A stretch of 41,628 nt of DNA from Kitasatospora phosalacinea (GCF_030268885.1 NZ_BSSA01000046.1:1-41628); one strand, 5' to 3'; shown: positions 19,501-26,168, counted from the first letter of the stretch. Notes: generated by a model not told the origin, from the sequence alone. Numbers and translations: made by a program.

Positions 19501-21599
19501 GTGTCCTGGCTGGTGACGGATTCGCAGAGCCAGGGCACGCCGTACGAGTCGTGCAGCGAGGTCGTGCCGCCCACGTAGCCGTCCCAGCAGACGCTGTAGG
19601 TCTGGCCGGGAGGCAGCGCGGGGATCACGCCGGCGACGGTGACGGTCTGTCCGGTCTGGACCGGGGTCTGCTGCCAGGGCACGCCCGCCAGCGGCCCGTC
19701 GGTCTCGTTGCCGCGCTGGTCGAAGACCCGGGCCCGCAGCTGCATGCTGGTCGAGTTCCACCAGTTCGCGGCCACGTTGCTCATCGAGACCTGCTGCGCG
19801 CCGGTCGCGTTGTAGGTCGGCGGGGTGACGTTGCCAACCAGCGAGTAGGTCGACGCCCAGTCCGAGTAGGTGACGTACAGGTAGGGAGGGTAGCTGGAGT
19901 GGACGCTCGCGAACTGCTTCCACGCGTTGAAGTCGGTGGTGCTGGCGGTCACCGCGAGGCCGTAGTTGGCACCGCCCTTCGACCAGCTCGTCACGAGCTG
20001 GGTGCCCGGCGAGGACGGGGCGTCGCCGAGGTCGACGTTCTCCCACTGGGTGCCGTTGGAGCAGCCGGTTCCGGCGTAGAAACTGCTGGTGCCGAGGGTG
20101 TCGCCGACGTTCAAGCCCGGGTAGGTGTTGATCGACGAGGGGTTCCAGGCGGAGGTGATCCGGTGGACGTCGACTGCGTGCGGCTTGCACTCGTAGGACC
20201 ACAGGTCGTCCATGGCGAGCCCGGCCGACTCGATGAACTCGTTCCCCAGCGAGGTGACGCCGGGGAAGTACAGATAGCTATTGGCGATGTGCGAACCGCC
20301 GTCGTAGGTACCGACCTTCAGCACCGAGTCGGAGGAGTAGTTGGCCGTGAACTGCGACATCACGTACGTCGACTGGCCGACACCCACCTGCGCGTTGGTG
20401 GTGGGGTCCACCCGCACCGGGAAGACCCGGTGAGGATCGTGCAACCAGGCGCTGTCCAAGGTCAGTTGCAGGGCTGGCCGGCCCTCCGCGGTGACCAGCC
20501 GGTAGCCGACGCCGTCGGACAGCGCGCCCTGACCGGACCGGGGGTCGACCGCGGAGTCCTCCATGAAGCCGCGGGGAATGGTCACCCGCACCGTTCCCGC
20601 CGCGTCCTTGAACACCGCGTTGCCGCTCGCGTCGATCTCCGCGGTCAGCCCGGTGGTGGTCAGCGGGAACGTCCAGGTGGTGGCGGCCGACGCGTCGTGC
20701 AGGACCAGGGTCTCCTTGACCCCGTCCGCCTCCGCGTCGTACTGGACGTCGGCCGATCCGGCCGGTCCGGCGTAGGTGACCGTGCTGCCGCTCACCGAGG
20801 CGGCGACCGGCGAGGCCCCCTGGATGCCGTACGACACCTTGTGGTCGGCATCCAGCGACCAGGAGACCAGCGCCGGATCGGCCGCGTTCGCCGCGAAGTC
20901 CGGCGAGTCGGCATTGGCCTTTTCCTGCCAGCGCCCGCTGCGCTTCTGGACCACCGCGGTGTCGATGTCCGCCCAACTGCCGTCCGCCTGCCGGAAGTGC
21001 ACCGGTCGCGGGTAGAACCGGGTGGTCCGCGAACCGTCGTCGTTCTGGTAGACCGAGGTGCTCGCCGTCCTGGCGGACGGGATCTCGACGCCGCCCGCGG
21101 CCGGGCTCTGCGCCGTGGTCGGCGTGCCGGTGCCCGGCCCGGTCGCCGGACTCGGCAGGGCCCCGGCCGCGGCCCGGGCCTTGTCCCGCAGCCGCGTGGC
21201 CTCGTCCCGTTCCGCCCCGGTGGGCGGGTCGACCCGCTGCGGTGCCACCGCGGACCGGCCGACGTCCGAGTCCTGCGGGTTCCGGCCCGTCACGGACCGC
21301 TGCGCGGACGGCAGTTCGCCAGGCGCCGCCCGGTGCTCGCCGCCCGCACCGGGGGCCTCCTTGCTGGTGGCGTTCGCGCCGACCAGGCCGCCCCGGCCGG
21401 CCGACCCGCCGCGCTGCTGCGGGGTCGCGGGTGCGGCCACCGAGGACGGGGCGTGCGCACCAGCGAAGGACCAGGCCGGCTGCGTTCCGAGCGCCACCGC
21501 CACCGCCAGCACGACCGCTAGCACCAGCGGCCGACGCACCCGCGCCCCGTTCGCCGAACGCCATGTCCCCGTCGCCCGTCGCCACGACCAGCGGCCCAC
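10074..21599 (-). CDS. Giant secreted YD/RHS-repeat polymorphic toxin, WapA-like
   Basis: 3841 residues from a GTG at 21599, with GGGGGTAGG just upstream. Order: Sec signal (RRPLVLAVVLAVAVALG, about 22-45); a DNRLRE-type N-terminal region (about 140-600, including RTTRFYPRPVHFRQADGSW and VRVDPTTNAQVGVGQSTYVM); a DUF6531-like start of the RHS body (about 835, PALRVARSYNSLDPRTSNLF); four LamG-like modules (about 1050-2070); many YD repeats (about 2090-3400); the RHS-associated core (DPWGQSTGTSG, RWYDPATGTFTSRD, NRYTYGSNNPLANQDPSGHS at about 3380-3460); a glycine run (about 3472-3486); two copies of an EYxxNIAAGxMLL motif; a charged coiled coil; a Pro/Asp/Gly-rich linker; and a C-terminal nuclease-like module. 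By analogy with WapA and Rhs proteins, the YD cage would carry and release the C-terminal toxin. No frameshift was seen along the 11.5 kb. Confidence 0.92.
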   Translation of the reverse strand: MGRWSWRRATGTWRSANGARVRRPLVLAVVLAVAVALGTQPAWSFAGAHAPSSVAAPATPQQRGGSAGRGGLVGANATSKEAPGAGGEHRAAPGELPSAQRSVTGRNPQDSDVGRSAVAPQRVDPPTGAERDEATRLRDKARAAAGALPSPATGPGTGTPTTAQSPAAGGVEIPSARTASTSVYQNDDGSRTTRFYPRPVHFRQADGSWADIDTAVVQKRSGRWQEKANADSPDFAANAADPALVSWSLDADHKVSYGIQGASPVAASVSGSTVTYAGPAGSADVQYDAEADGVKETLVLHDASAATTWTFPLTTTGLTAEIDASGNAVFKDAAGTVRVTIPRGFMEDSAVDPRSGQGALSDGVGYRLVTAEGRPALQLTLDSAWLHDPHRVFPVRVDPTTNAQVGVGQSTYVMSQFTANYSSDSVLKVGTYDGGSHIANSYLYFPGVTSLGNEFIESAGLAMDDLWSYECKPHAVDVHRITSAWNPSSINTYPGLNVGDTLGTSSFYAGTGCSNGTQWENVDLGDAPSSPGTQLVTSWSKGGANYGLAVTASTTDFNAWKQFASVHSSYPPYLYVTYSDWASTYSLVGNVTPPTYNATGAQQVSMSNVAANWWNSTSMQLRARVFDQRGNETDGPLAGVPWQQTPVQTGQTVTVAGVIPALPPGQTYSVCWDGYVGGTTSLHDSYGVPWLCESVTSQDTAPQTDAVAPQSGTVVGTLTPQLYATGYDPDNYPGTGLDYDFQVWTVPPSGSPQLAAESGWQPNTSWAVPAGKLAWNASYTWQVKVGDHVTESQFLGPLQFSTMVQQPPITSHLGGAAGDGTGRTFDPKVGNYTTDAVDADVASVGPALRVARSYNSLDPRTSNLFGAGWSSAFDMRVQPDDDGSGAVVLTDATGRAERMGPDPQGGAQYTPAQGEYETLTAVAGGFVLLLKSGTSYEFKAPVGAGYALSTVKDAYGRAQAFHYTAGRLDTITDAVSGRALHFTWTGAHVTKVATDPVTGTDPSTALSWTYDYNPSHTDELDQVCAPPAGGNSAPACTTYSYTTGSHQRSAVLDTSPASYWRLGEASGTNAASEVIENQGRDTAHYSSSGTTPGAAGPTASGATATAFDGQSGVVTLPQSLLDSSSYTSVGMWFRTTGQGVLFGYQTDVFPAATTGHNYTPALYVGTSGKLYGEFWQGGVGPMASSTAVNDGKWHHVVLTAAGNTQSLYLDGVAQGQPLTGQVVATGQRAETVGGGFIGGWWPDEPYYNTGDNTGHAGYFTGSISDVAFYDHALGQPAVSALYRAGTSASVELAGVGLPSGKAKLSVAYDAKNDRATQVTDANGGVWKITPPTVSGSVQEYRTAVAGSNPGGYWPLSDGQGTQASNQVYVPRPVPNNGTTSGVSPGAAGPVPGSTAASFDGSTSWAEVPSSFAPVQGPGAVGLWFRTTAPGVLVGYQSFTVGAPHVPGTDKWNPVLYVGTDGKLRGEIYNSTASALTSGTAVADGKWHFALLSADTPSTQTLYLDGAAVAGPVTGQIVPNGTAHVYIGAGTSDGNWPAHPTDQAGHFTGQIADVAMFDHGVGAGTVGSLYAQATASGATAAAYDAAVVGARPTGYWRLNDPAGNSANELLSSTALDQNLGTHHGTALGTTGPWASGTSTAAAFDGTTSYVQLPGGAVPRWDIAATVSAWFRTTAPGVIYAYQTFPLGQAPATGDLTNPALYVGTDSKLHGELFGSSVAPAVSTETVTDGSWHLATLTRSGTTEQLYLDGRPTGSAVTGTKAYNGSGYAYLGAGTVQGWANAPADASGHFNGKLADFSYYRYALAPATIAAQYARATTPGTTGGLTAADGYRAQVIDANARGYWRLDEPPGTATAYDETGAALPDQASGTYTATTLGDRGPSGDQIQGAATFNGTTSVLQLPATAAPVKGPNSIELWFRTSTAGVLYSYQSFPLGSPHTGGVDQWNPALYVGTDGKLYGALWTGDAANSLVTAKTVTDGAWHHAVLAGDNTGQSLYLDGAQAATSSTARQIYYNGSAYVYVGAGTDEDSWPNHPADASGHFTGSIAEVAFYPARLDSATVAAHFKAMGNASAPTPVTTAQVTDPAGAVLKYRFDTRTNQLISNADASGNTTSYTYDTSGFLHTVTDPDGHTTTLGHDARGNEVSRTTCRTAASCQTGYRTYLLDQANPLNPTNDKLKAVSDARSQSPTDTTYTTSYTYDTAGGLTSVTTPATGDFPKGRTTYTVTTTGTEQAVDATGQPVAGATVPAGLNAATSVPVDASTITQPGTLTAAQQIRYAYDAAGNLTRTVDPLGLTTTYRHDNLGRTTARTVTCGNCGPGGTASTSTTTYTWDGQGRPLTRTDPATTDAVTGTIHTGLTTSGYDADGDLTTRTVSDTTGGDAPRTSTWTYDTAHDLLTATTDPAGHRTTYTHDVFGRTTTTTDALGTTRSFGYSSQGWLLQTAVANYTGDPNHPTAAAPLAVEARTYDPAGRLATVTDAMGRTTHTYYNDDDTVAEVDLDGFHNADGTLRDVVLQQNIYDPAGNLTQRVTGGGRTTVVNSWDAAGRSSSTTIDPGGLDRSTRYTYDAAGRPLTTVLTDGTQTRETDSTYDPVGHVLTSTVRNSPQNATTSYTYDQRGLTLTSVTPDGNAAGATPAAYTTGYTHDALGRLTQILEPTVTAHHFDPATQADAAQQTAPVSRTGYDTFGDTVEQDDADGNITTYTYNADSEPTAVSSPAYTPPGTTATVTPTVTTTYDALGRPTTSTVDPGGLNRVTAYGYDQFGNTAKVTRPAVDGSTPTTLLGHDLDGELLSETDPTGATIQYTYDDLGRTATTTRLVRQPTAAAFTTTYTHDDAGNQTSATTPGRETSSAAFNAAGETASTTDALQHTTTYVHDLTGGVTKVTLPDHTGVTTDYDQAEQPVASTPFDHNGTPLPGQRTGYDPDGNAVTSTDANGHTTSYAYDAADRMVRQTEPLSATATIATQLGYDPTGRRTLYTDGNGNPTSYTYNSLGLPESTIEPPTAIDPVLADRTYTTGYDAALEAVTSAEPGGVTITTGFDAAGNRRTETASGTGVTTATRTFGYDADGRLLTSSAPAGTETYSYEDRGHLISASGPTGNSTYQYDADGRLTSRTDASRTTTFGYDADGRLTSTADPLTGALIGYQYDTVDDLTGVTYGSGGATRTFGYDDRHRLTSDTLKTPAGGTEASIAYAYDPAGNLSTQTTTGLTGSGSHSYHYDWAGRLTSWDNGTATTTYGYDGNGNRTRAGSTTATYDTRNRVLSSGGTTFTYTPRGTTASATTGAATTSYTYDGFDQLVATGSQNYSYDALGRLTGTGGHAFTYDGASSSITSDGTETYDRTPDGSLVSLSGSGGAVLPLTNQHGDLVATFTPTGSAVSSSTAYDPWGQSTGTSGAAHDLGYQGGWTDSTTNLVGTASRWYDPATGTFTSRDTADLGSSPSVNANRYTYGSNNPLANQDPSGHSSCRGPAPDDGDDSPVRTGGGGGGGGGGGGGESAADRAAEYASNIAAGRMLLASEYSRNIAAGQMLLKPVTHWYVLSNGSVVWAQNQSDANRMERNLEEQQREIERRLQEERDFEEWEREFNEERVEEYELLGELGSSSHDIDINELAGLASIIPGGSSCSLGTPPGPTAKDGLHQKPGNDKPVDNGTPADTAHNTLTPEPGTPNPGDSPGDPLHPDADPNPAALGTPSSVSALPPGSNRIALSTALKSWQRTEDYMRNMYDGKAKTFKADPEQDSVDGFPITDTGQRNVDAYAPQGNGKALAVEVKGYQRYRNKTVLIDGQEVVIQVKNYVPLGDIEHQIAKDVALRAMDPTYDPRWVFAGAGPSAEAAARLNEAGIIWIWHNPY
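11241..15330 (-). repeat. YD/RHS repeat region with RHS-associated core
   Basis: Translated on the minus strand, the region is a run of about 20-residue units of the form YDxxGRxTxxTDPxG (for example YTHDVFGRTTTTTDALGTT, YGYDQFGNTAKVTRP). The DNA is correspondingly periodic. The unit pattern ends in the conserved core at 11241-11530. In known structures such repeats form a beta-cocoon enclosing the C-terminal toxin. Confidence 0.85.
15400..18460 (-). repeat. Four tandem LamG-like modules inside the RHS protein
   Basis: Each module of about 230-260 residues starts with a GYWxL pattern (YWRLGEASGTN near 18430, GYWPLSDGQGTQ near 17540, GYWRLNDPAGNS near 16820, RGYWRLDEPPGTA near 16080). Each then has an AAxFDG element, a lectin-like core V-x-L-W-F-R-T-T-(A/G)-x-G-V-L, NPALYVGTDGKLYGE, a SLYLDGA motif and GHFTGSIAEVAFYDHAL. 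They are related but divergent duplications. LamG-like folds often bind carbohydrate, so cell-surface binding is a plausible role. Confidence 0.8.
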
Positions 21600-21939
21600 G
21601 GCCTACCCCCAAGTACCCGGTGCCGGCCCCGTCGTGAGGCCGCATCAACGCCGAACGTCTACTCGATGGCCGCCCGCGGCTGCAACGGCCGGAGTCCTGC
21701 GGGGGCGCCGAATTACGCCGTTCTCGGTGTGTACACCCTGGAATGCCCCGGGGCCCGGGCGAAATATTTTCCTTTCCCATGAACATACGTCGACCGAATC
21801 TTTGTCGAAGATCCCGCCGGCGCCACTTACCCCAGGGCCGGGGGCCTGAGTACGATCCAGCGGGCCGGTATTCCGGGCCTTCCGACGGCCCGTCGGACCG
21901 ACGTCCCCTTCACTTCCATATCAGAACTGGTCATTTCGC
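21600..21939. promoter_or_regulatory. Divergent intergenic region between RHS toxin and mycosin genes
   Basis: About 340 bases separate two divergent starts, so both promoters should lie here. A patch richer in A+T (GAAATATTTTCCTTT near 21760-21775) stands out from the surrounding GC. I could not assign -35/-10 elements or an operator. Confidence 0.4.
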
Positions 21940-23184
21940 ATGCGAATACCACGCGCCGTGCCGCACCGCGTCCTGTCGCGCGCGGGCGGAGCTGCCGCGC
22001 TCGCGGTCCTGCTCGCCGTGACCGCCGCGCCGACGGCCGCGGGCGCACCGGTCCGCCCGCACGAATGGCCCCTGGACCAGGCGCACTTCCGCGCGGAGCA
22101 GGTCTGGTCGTTCAGCCGGGGCGACGGTGTCACGGTCGCGGTCGTGGACAGCGGCGTCGACGCCGGCCACCCCGACCTGGCCGGCCGGCTCCTGACCGGC
22201 ACCGACGAGGTCGGCGACCCGACGGATGGCGGACAGCTCGACGCCTCCGCCGACTCCCACGGCACCGCCGTCGCCGGGATCATCGCCGGCACCGGTGCGG
22301 CCGAGAACGGCCAGGGGATGACCGGACTCGCCCCGGGCGCCCGCATCCTGCCGGTCCGGGTGGCCGCGGACGCCGCGGCCGAACCGGCCGCCCTGGCACG
22401 GGGAATCGTCTGGGCGGCCGACCACGGCGCCTCGGTTGTCAACGTCTCGCTGGGCACGCAGCTCCCCAACCCGGTCCTCCGGAAAGCCGTCGAATACGCC
22501 CAGGGCAAGGACATCGTCATCGTCGCAGCCGCCGGAAACGACGGGGACGGCGGAAACCCGGAAATCTACCCGGCGTCCTTTCCCGGCGTGGTGAGCGTGT
22601 CCGGATCGGACGAGGGGGGCGCGTTCTGGCGGAAAAGCGAGTCTGGCCCCCATGTCGCCGTCGCCGCACCGGCCACCGGCATCTACTCGACGAACAACCG
22701 CGGACAGTACCTGGTGGCCGACGGCACGAGTTACGCCGCCGCCTACGTCTCCGCGACCGTCGCCCTGGTCCGCGCCGAACATCCGAACTACACCGCCGGA
22801 CAGGCCATCCGACGGCTGATCGACAGCACCCGCGACCACCGCGATCGCCCCGACGCACGCACGGGCTACGGACTGCTGGACCCGCTCGCGGCTGTCGACT
22901 CGGTCATCGCAGCGCCCGCGACGGACAACCCGCTGCTCCACCGCCCGGCACCGGAGGCCGCTGCGGCAGGCGGCCCTTCGACGGCCGTCACGGTCGGCTC
23001 CGCCACGACCAGCACAGCGCTCGCTGCCGCCGCACTCGTGTGGTGGCGGCGCCGGGCCGGTTGGACCCGCGCGGCACCCGGCCGGCCCGAGCCAGCCGCA
23101 ACCACCGCGGCGGCCCGCCCCGGACGGCCCGCACCAGCTGCACGAGCTGTACGAGCTGCACGACCGAAGTCGAGGGCTCGATGA
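21940..23184 (+). CDS. mycP: Type VII secretion-associated subtilase, mycosin-like (S8 family)
   Basis: A 414-residue membrane-anchored serine protease. A signal peptide (GGAAALAVLLAVTAAPTAAG, about 16-35) is followed by a subtilisin fold with the complete triad D70 (VAVVDSGVDAGHPDLAG), H107 (DSHGTAVAGIIAG) and S264 (DGTSYAAAYVSA), and oxyanion N200 (VIVAAAGNDG). After a linker a C-terminal helix (AVTVGSATTSTALAAAALVW, about 347-366) and a basic Ala/Arg-rich tail remain. This is the mycosin architecture: MycP is a membrane component of ESX systems that stabilises the machine and cleaves substrates. No EccB/C/D/E gene is in the window, so this is an orphan or a separated part. The start lacks a good ribosome binding site. 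The stop overlaps the next ATG. Confidence 0.88.
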   Translation: MRIPRAVPHRVLSRAGGAAALAVLLAVTAAPTAAGAPVRPHEWPLDQAHFRAEQVWSFSRGDGVTVAVVDSGVDAGHPDLAGRLLTGTDEVGDPTDGGQLDASADSHGTAVAGIIAGTGAAENGQGMTGLAPGARILPVRVAADAAAEPAALARGIVWAADHGASVVNVSLGTQLPNPVLRKAVEYAQGKDIVIVAAAGNDGDGGNPEIYPASFPGVVSVSGSDEGGAFWRKSESGPHVAVAAPATGIYSTNNRGQYLVADGTSYAAAYVSATVALVRAEHPNYTAGQAIRRLIDSTRDHRDRPDARTGYGLLDPLAAVDSVIAAPATDNPLLHRPAPEAAAAGGPSTAVTVGSATTSTALAAAALVWWRRRAGWTRAAPGRPEPAATTAAARPGRPAPAARAVRAARPKSRAR

Positions 23185-23723
23185 TCCCCCGTCAAGGACC
23201 GCCCCGCAGCGGGCGGTTGCTCGCCGTGGCGGCGACCGTCCTGGTCCTGATCGGTGCGGCACTTGCCGGGTGGGCCTGGTGGCGGCCCGATCCCGAACCC
23301 CGTCCCCAGGTGGTCGCGAACAACGTGTCGGAGCGGCCCCGGGTCTGTCTGGCCGCCGACTCCGCCACCGCCGCCCGGGGCGACACCGTGTCCGCGGTCT
23401 GGACCGCGCTCCAACGGTCGGCCGCGGCCCGGAGCAGCAACCTGCAGCAGTTCGTCGAGCCCGCCGCCGACCCGGCGCGCGCACAGGCCCTCCTCGCCGG
23501 ACTGCTGAACCGGCACTGCGCGCTGGTGGTGACCGTCGGACCGGCCTTCGCCACCGCTATCGCCCCGGTCGGCGGCAGCAGCCCGGCCACCACCTTCGTC
23601 GCGGTCGACTCCGGACTCACCACCCCGCCCCCGCACACCACTCTGCTCGACCCCGCAGACCTGCCGGTCGGGCTCGAGGCGGCACTCTCCACCGTCACCG
23701 CCACCGGAGGGCCGGGCCGCTGA
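23181..23723 (+). CDS. Membrane-anchored protein resembling BMP-type binding proteins, coupled to mycosin
   Basis: A 180-residue protein whose ATG (23181) overlaps the mycosin stop as ATGA, so the two are translationally coupled. An N-terminal anchor (LLAVAATVLVLIGAALAGWAW, about 12-32) precedes an extracytoplasmic domain with two Cys (RVCLAADSAT, NRHCALVVTVGPAF). The alternation of strands and helices (VWTALQRSAAARSSNLQQFV, ARAQALLAGLLNRHCALVVT) recalls half of a periplasmic binding protein fold of the BMP type. Proteins of this kind occur next to Streptomyces mycosin genes, which suggests a type VII accessory role. The family call is inference. Confidence 0.6.
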   Translation: MIPRQGPPRSGRLLAVAATVLVLIGAALAGWAWWRPDPEPRPQVVANNVSERPRVCLAADSATAARGDTVSAVWTALQRSAAARSSNLQQFVEPAADPARAQALLAGLLNRHCALVVTVGPAFATAIAPVGGSSPATTFVAVDSGLTTPPPHTTLLDPADLPVGLEAALSTVTATGGPGR

Positions 23724-24009
23724 CGGTCCGTGGGCCAGCAGCAGCGCGCTGTCGGAGGTGCCGACGCTGGCGGCCGAGGGAGCACCGCGTTGAAGCTCCC
23801 GCCGCGACGGCCTGTGGGCGCCCACCCCGCCACGCGGCGGCGTCGCGGCCGGGGAGTGCGCTGGGCCGTCCGTCCCGGGCGCGGCACCATCGTCTCCGGC
23901 GACCTGTGCGAGGACCTGGCTGGCCGTCGGACAGCCCCGCCAGCCGCTCGCGTTGCCCGCTGCAAAAGCGGCACCCGAAAGCTGTAGACCGATGTCAGAA
24001 TCGAGACCT

Positions 24010-24125
24010 TCATGGGTCGCGGAGCGTGTCGTGGATACGCTCGGTGGTGCCGTCGTGCTCCCACTCCTTGAAGTAGCCGTACACGGTGGTGTGCGGTGGG
24101 AAGTCGTGCAGCAGGTACCGCCAGG
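24010..24125 (-). pseudogene. IS5-type OrfA (DUF4096) transposase remnant
   Basis: The minus strand reads FPPHTTVYGYFKEWEHDG and TTERIHDTLRDP before a stop at 24010. This is the conserved end of the HTH domain of IS5-group OrfA proteins (family pattern TVYWYFKRWEEDGTTERIHD). Only about 35 codons remain, fused at about 24125 to the helicase remnant. Confidence 0.6.
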
Positions 24126-24395
24126 CGCTCGACGGCGGCCTCGTCGTGGGCCCGCAGCGCCAGGAGCACCTTCGCGAGGCCGTCGTAGGCTTTGGAGGTG
24201 AGCAGGTCCTCCCCGCTCTCCCCGGCCGCGAGCAGCACCGGCACTACGATCGTGGCCACCTTCCCGCTGTCGGGGGTGGTGCGCAGTGCCCGCCCGACGG
24301 CCTGGACCAGGTCCACCATGGAGCCGCGCACGTCCGCGAAGAACACGCTGTCACACGCGAACGTGTCCACCCCCTCGGAGAGGGTCTTCACAGCC
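24126..24395 (-). pseudogene. Superfamily 2 helicase remnant, telomere-region (TtrA-like) type
   Basis: The minus strand encodes SEGVDTFACDSVFFADVRGS, MVDLVQAVGRALRTTPDSGK and VATIVVPVLLAAGESGEDLL, then SKAYDGLAKVLLALRAHDE. The segment QAVGRALR is helicase motif VI, and SEGVDTFACDSVFFAD is the motif V region of DEAD/DEAH helicases with helicase-associated domains, common near the ends of Streptomyces linear replicons. The ATP-binding half is missing on one side and the tail on the other. Both ends abut transposase remnants. Confidence 0.75.
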
Positions 24396-25577
24396 GACCG
24401 CACCCGGCTCCTCGGACTGCTGGAAGCACCCGAAGTGCCGAAACGGGCGCCGCGGGTGCTGGGCGTCGATGAGTTCGCCTTCCGCCGGGGCCGCACCTGG
24501 GGCACCCTGCTGGGCGACGTCGAGAGCGGCCGCGTCGTCGACGTCCTGCCCGACCGGACCTCGGAGACCTTCGCCGCCCGGCTGCGCGAGCACCCCGGTG
24601 CGGAGATCGTCTGCCGCGACCGCGCCGGCGCCTACGGCCGGGCGGTCAAGGAAGCCGCACCCGGCGCGATCAAGGCCGCCGACCGCTGGCACCTACTGCA
24701 GAACCTGCCCCCCGCGGTCGAGAAAACCTGCCACCAGCACCGCGCCCGCCCGCGCAGACACGCCGACCGGGCGATGCCGCCCGAGCCGCCGGCGATCGAC
24801 CTGCCGATCCTCCAGGAGCCCCGCACTCCGATCGTCGAGCGCACCCACGACCGCCACGCGGACGTCCACCGGCTGCTGGAGCAGAAGTGGGCGATCAGTG
24901 CGATCGCCCGCCACCTGCGGCTCGACCGCAAGACCGTCCGCCGCTCCAAGACCACCCCGCTGGACGAACTCCTCACCTCCGCCCGGGAGTTCGACGCCAG
25001 CAGGCAGGGGCTGCTCGACCCGTTCAAGCCCTACGTGAACAGCAGGTTCGCCGCCGGGTGCACCAGCGCCCAGCAGCTCTTCCGCGAGGTCACCGAACGC
25101 GGCTACCGCGGCAGCGTCCTGGCCGTGCGCCGCCACGTCGCCTCCCTGCGTGAGGGCACCGCTGAACCCGTCCGCGCGGAGGTCCCCAGCCCGCGCCGGA
25201 TCACCTCCTGGGTCATGCGGCCGACCGGCACCCTGGCCGAACGCGAGCAGGACAGGCTGCTGGACGTCAGGATCGCCTGCCCGGACATCGCCCGCGCCTA
25301 GGACCTGGCCCGATGCTTCCACGACCTCATGACCAACCGCCTCGGCGCCCTCCTGCCGGACTGGATCGGCCAGGCCGAGCAGGACGCTCAGGCGCCGATG
25401 CGGTCGTTCGCCGGGTTCCTCCGCCAGGACCTCGCCGCCGTCACCGCCGACCTCACCCTCGAATGGAGCTCCGGCAAGGTCGAAGACAATGTGAACCGGG
25501 TCAAAACGCTCAAGAGAGCCATGTACGGGCGGGCCTCTTTCCGACTCCTCCGCATCCGGGTCCTCATCCGGCCGTAA
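24396..25577 (+). pseudogene. ISL3-family transposase, 5'-truncated with an internal TAG
   Basis: From about 24396 the plus strand encodes RVLGVDEFAFRRGRTWGTLL, DVLPDRTSETFAARLREHPG and VCRDRAGAYGRAVKEAAPGA, then KAADRWHLLQNLPPAVEKTC: the DDE_Tnp_ISL3 core with its first two acids. An HTH insertion follows (QKWAISAIARHLRLDRKTVR). A TAG at 25299-25301 interrupts the frame where the family continues, and the same frame resumes as DLARCFHDLMTNRLGAL through EWSSGKVEDNVNRVKTLKRA to the stop at 25577. The last acid lies in GKVEDNVN. The N-terminal zinc-binding part is lost at the junction with the helicase remnant. Confidence 0.85.
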
Positions 25578-25643
25578 CCGCGGTGGTTCCATCCAGGAAC
25601 CGATCGGATGCCGTTGTCACCGGCCTCCTCTACGGTGTCCGTC

Positions 25644-26168
25644 GTGACCGATCCTGCCGCGTGGACCGACGACGAGATCATCGCGAGAATCCGTGAGTTC
25701 GCCGGACAGAACGAACTCCCTCCGCCGGCGCCGTCCGCAGCCGCGGACGAGTTCGAGGCCGTATCGGGAGGGCCGATGCCGCCGCTGCTGCGCAGGGTCT
25801 ACTGCGAGGTCGCCGACGGTGGATTCGGCGTCGACGGGAACGTGGTGTCCCTCACCGACAACGGCAGGTGGTACAGCGACGAGGAATCCCTCCTCGACGT
25901 CTACCGACACTGGTCGCAGCCGCCCGAGGAGTGGGACATCTACCCCTACCACGTCGTACCGCTGGTGACCCTGGGCTGCGCGATCTGGTGGCACATCGAT
26001 CTCCGAAGCCCCCACGGACAGATGTGGGGCTGGGACCCGAACACACTGTGCAGGCACCACCAGTTGTTCCCGGAGAGGTTCACCCTGGCGGCGTGGCTCA
26101 CCGACTGGCTGCGGGGAAACCGCACCTTTCCCGCCCTACCCGACGTCTCGGACTGCCCTGACTGCTGA
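25644..26168 (+). CDS. SMI1/KNR4 (SUKH) family protein, possible toxin immunity protein
   Basis: A 174-residue cytosolic protein from the GTG at 25644 (an upstream in-frame ATG at 25608 would add 12 residues). The SUKH fold signature is clear: MPPLLRRVYCEVADGGFGVD near the N-third, then a middle with YPYHVVPLVTLGCAIWWHID and HGQMWGWDPN, ending in FTLAAWLTDWLRG. SUKH proteins are frequent immunity proteins of bacterial polymorphic toxins. No matching toxin gene sits next to it, so it may be an orphan immunity gene or the survivor of a pair destroyed by insertions. Confidence 0.8.
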   Translation: MTDPAAWTDDEIIARIREFAGQNELPPPAPSAAADEFEAVSGGPMPPLLRRVYCEVADGGFGVDGNVVSLTDNGRWYSDEESLLDVYRHWSQPPEEWDIYPYHVVPLVTLGCAIWWHIDLRSPHGQMWGWDPNTLCRHHQLFPERFTLAAWLTDWLRGNRTFPALPDVSDCPDC

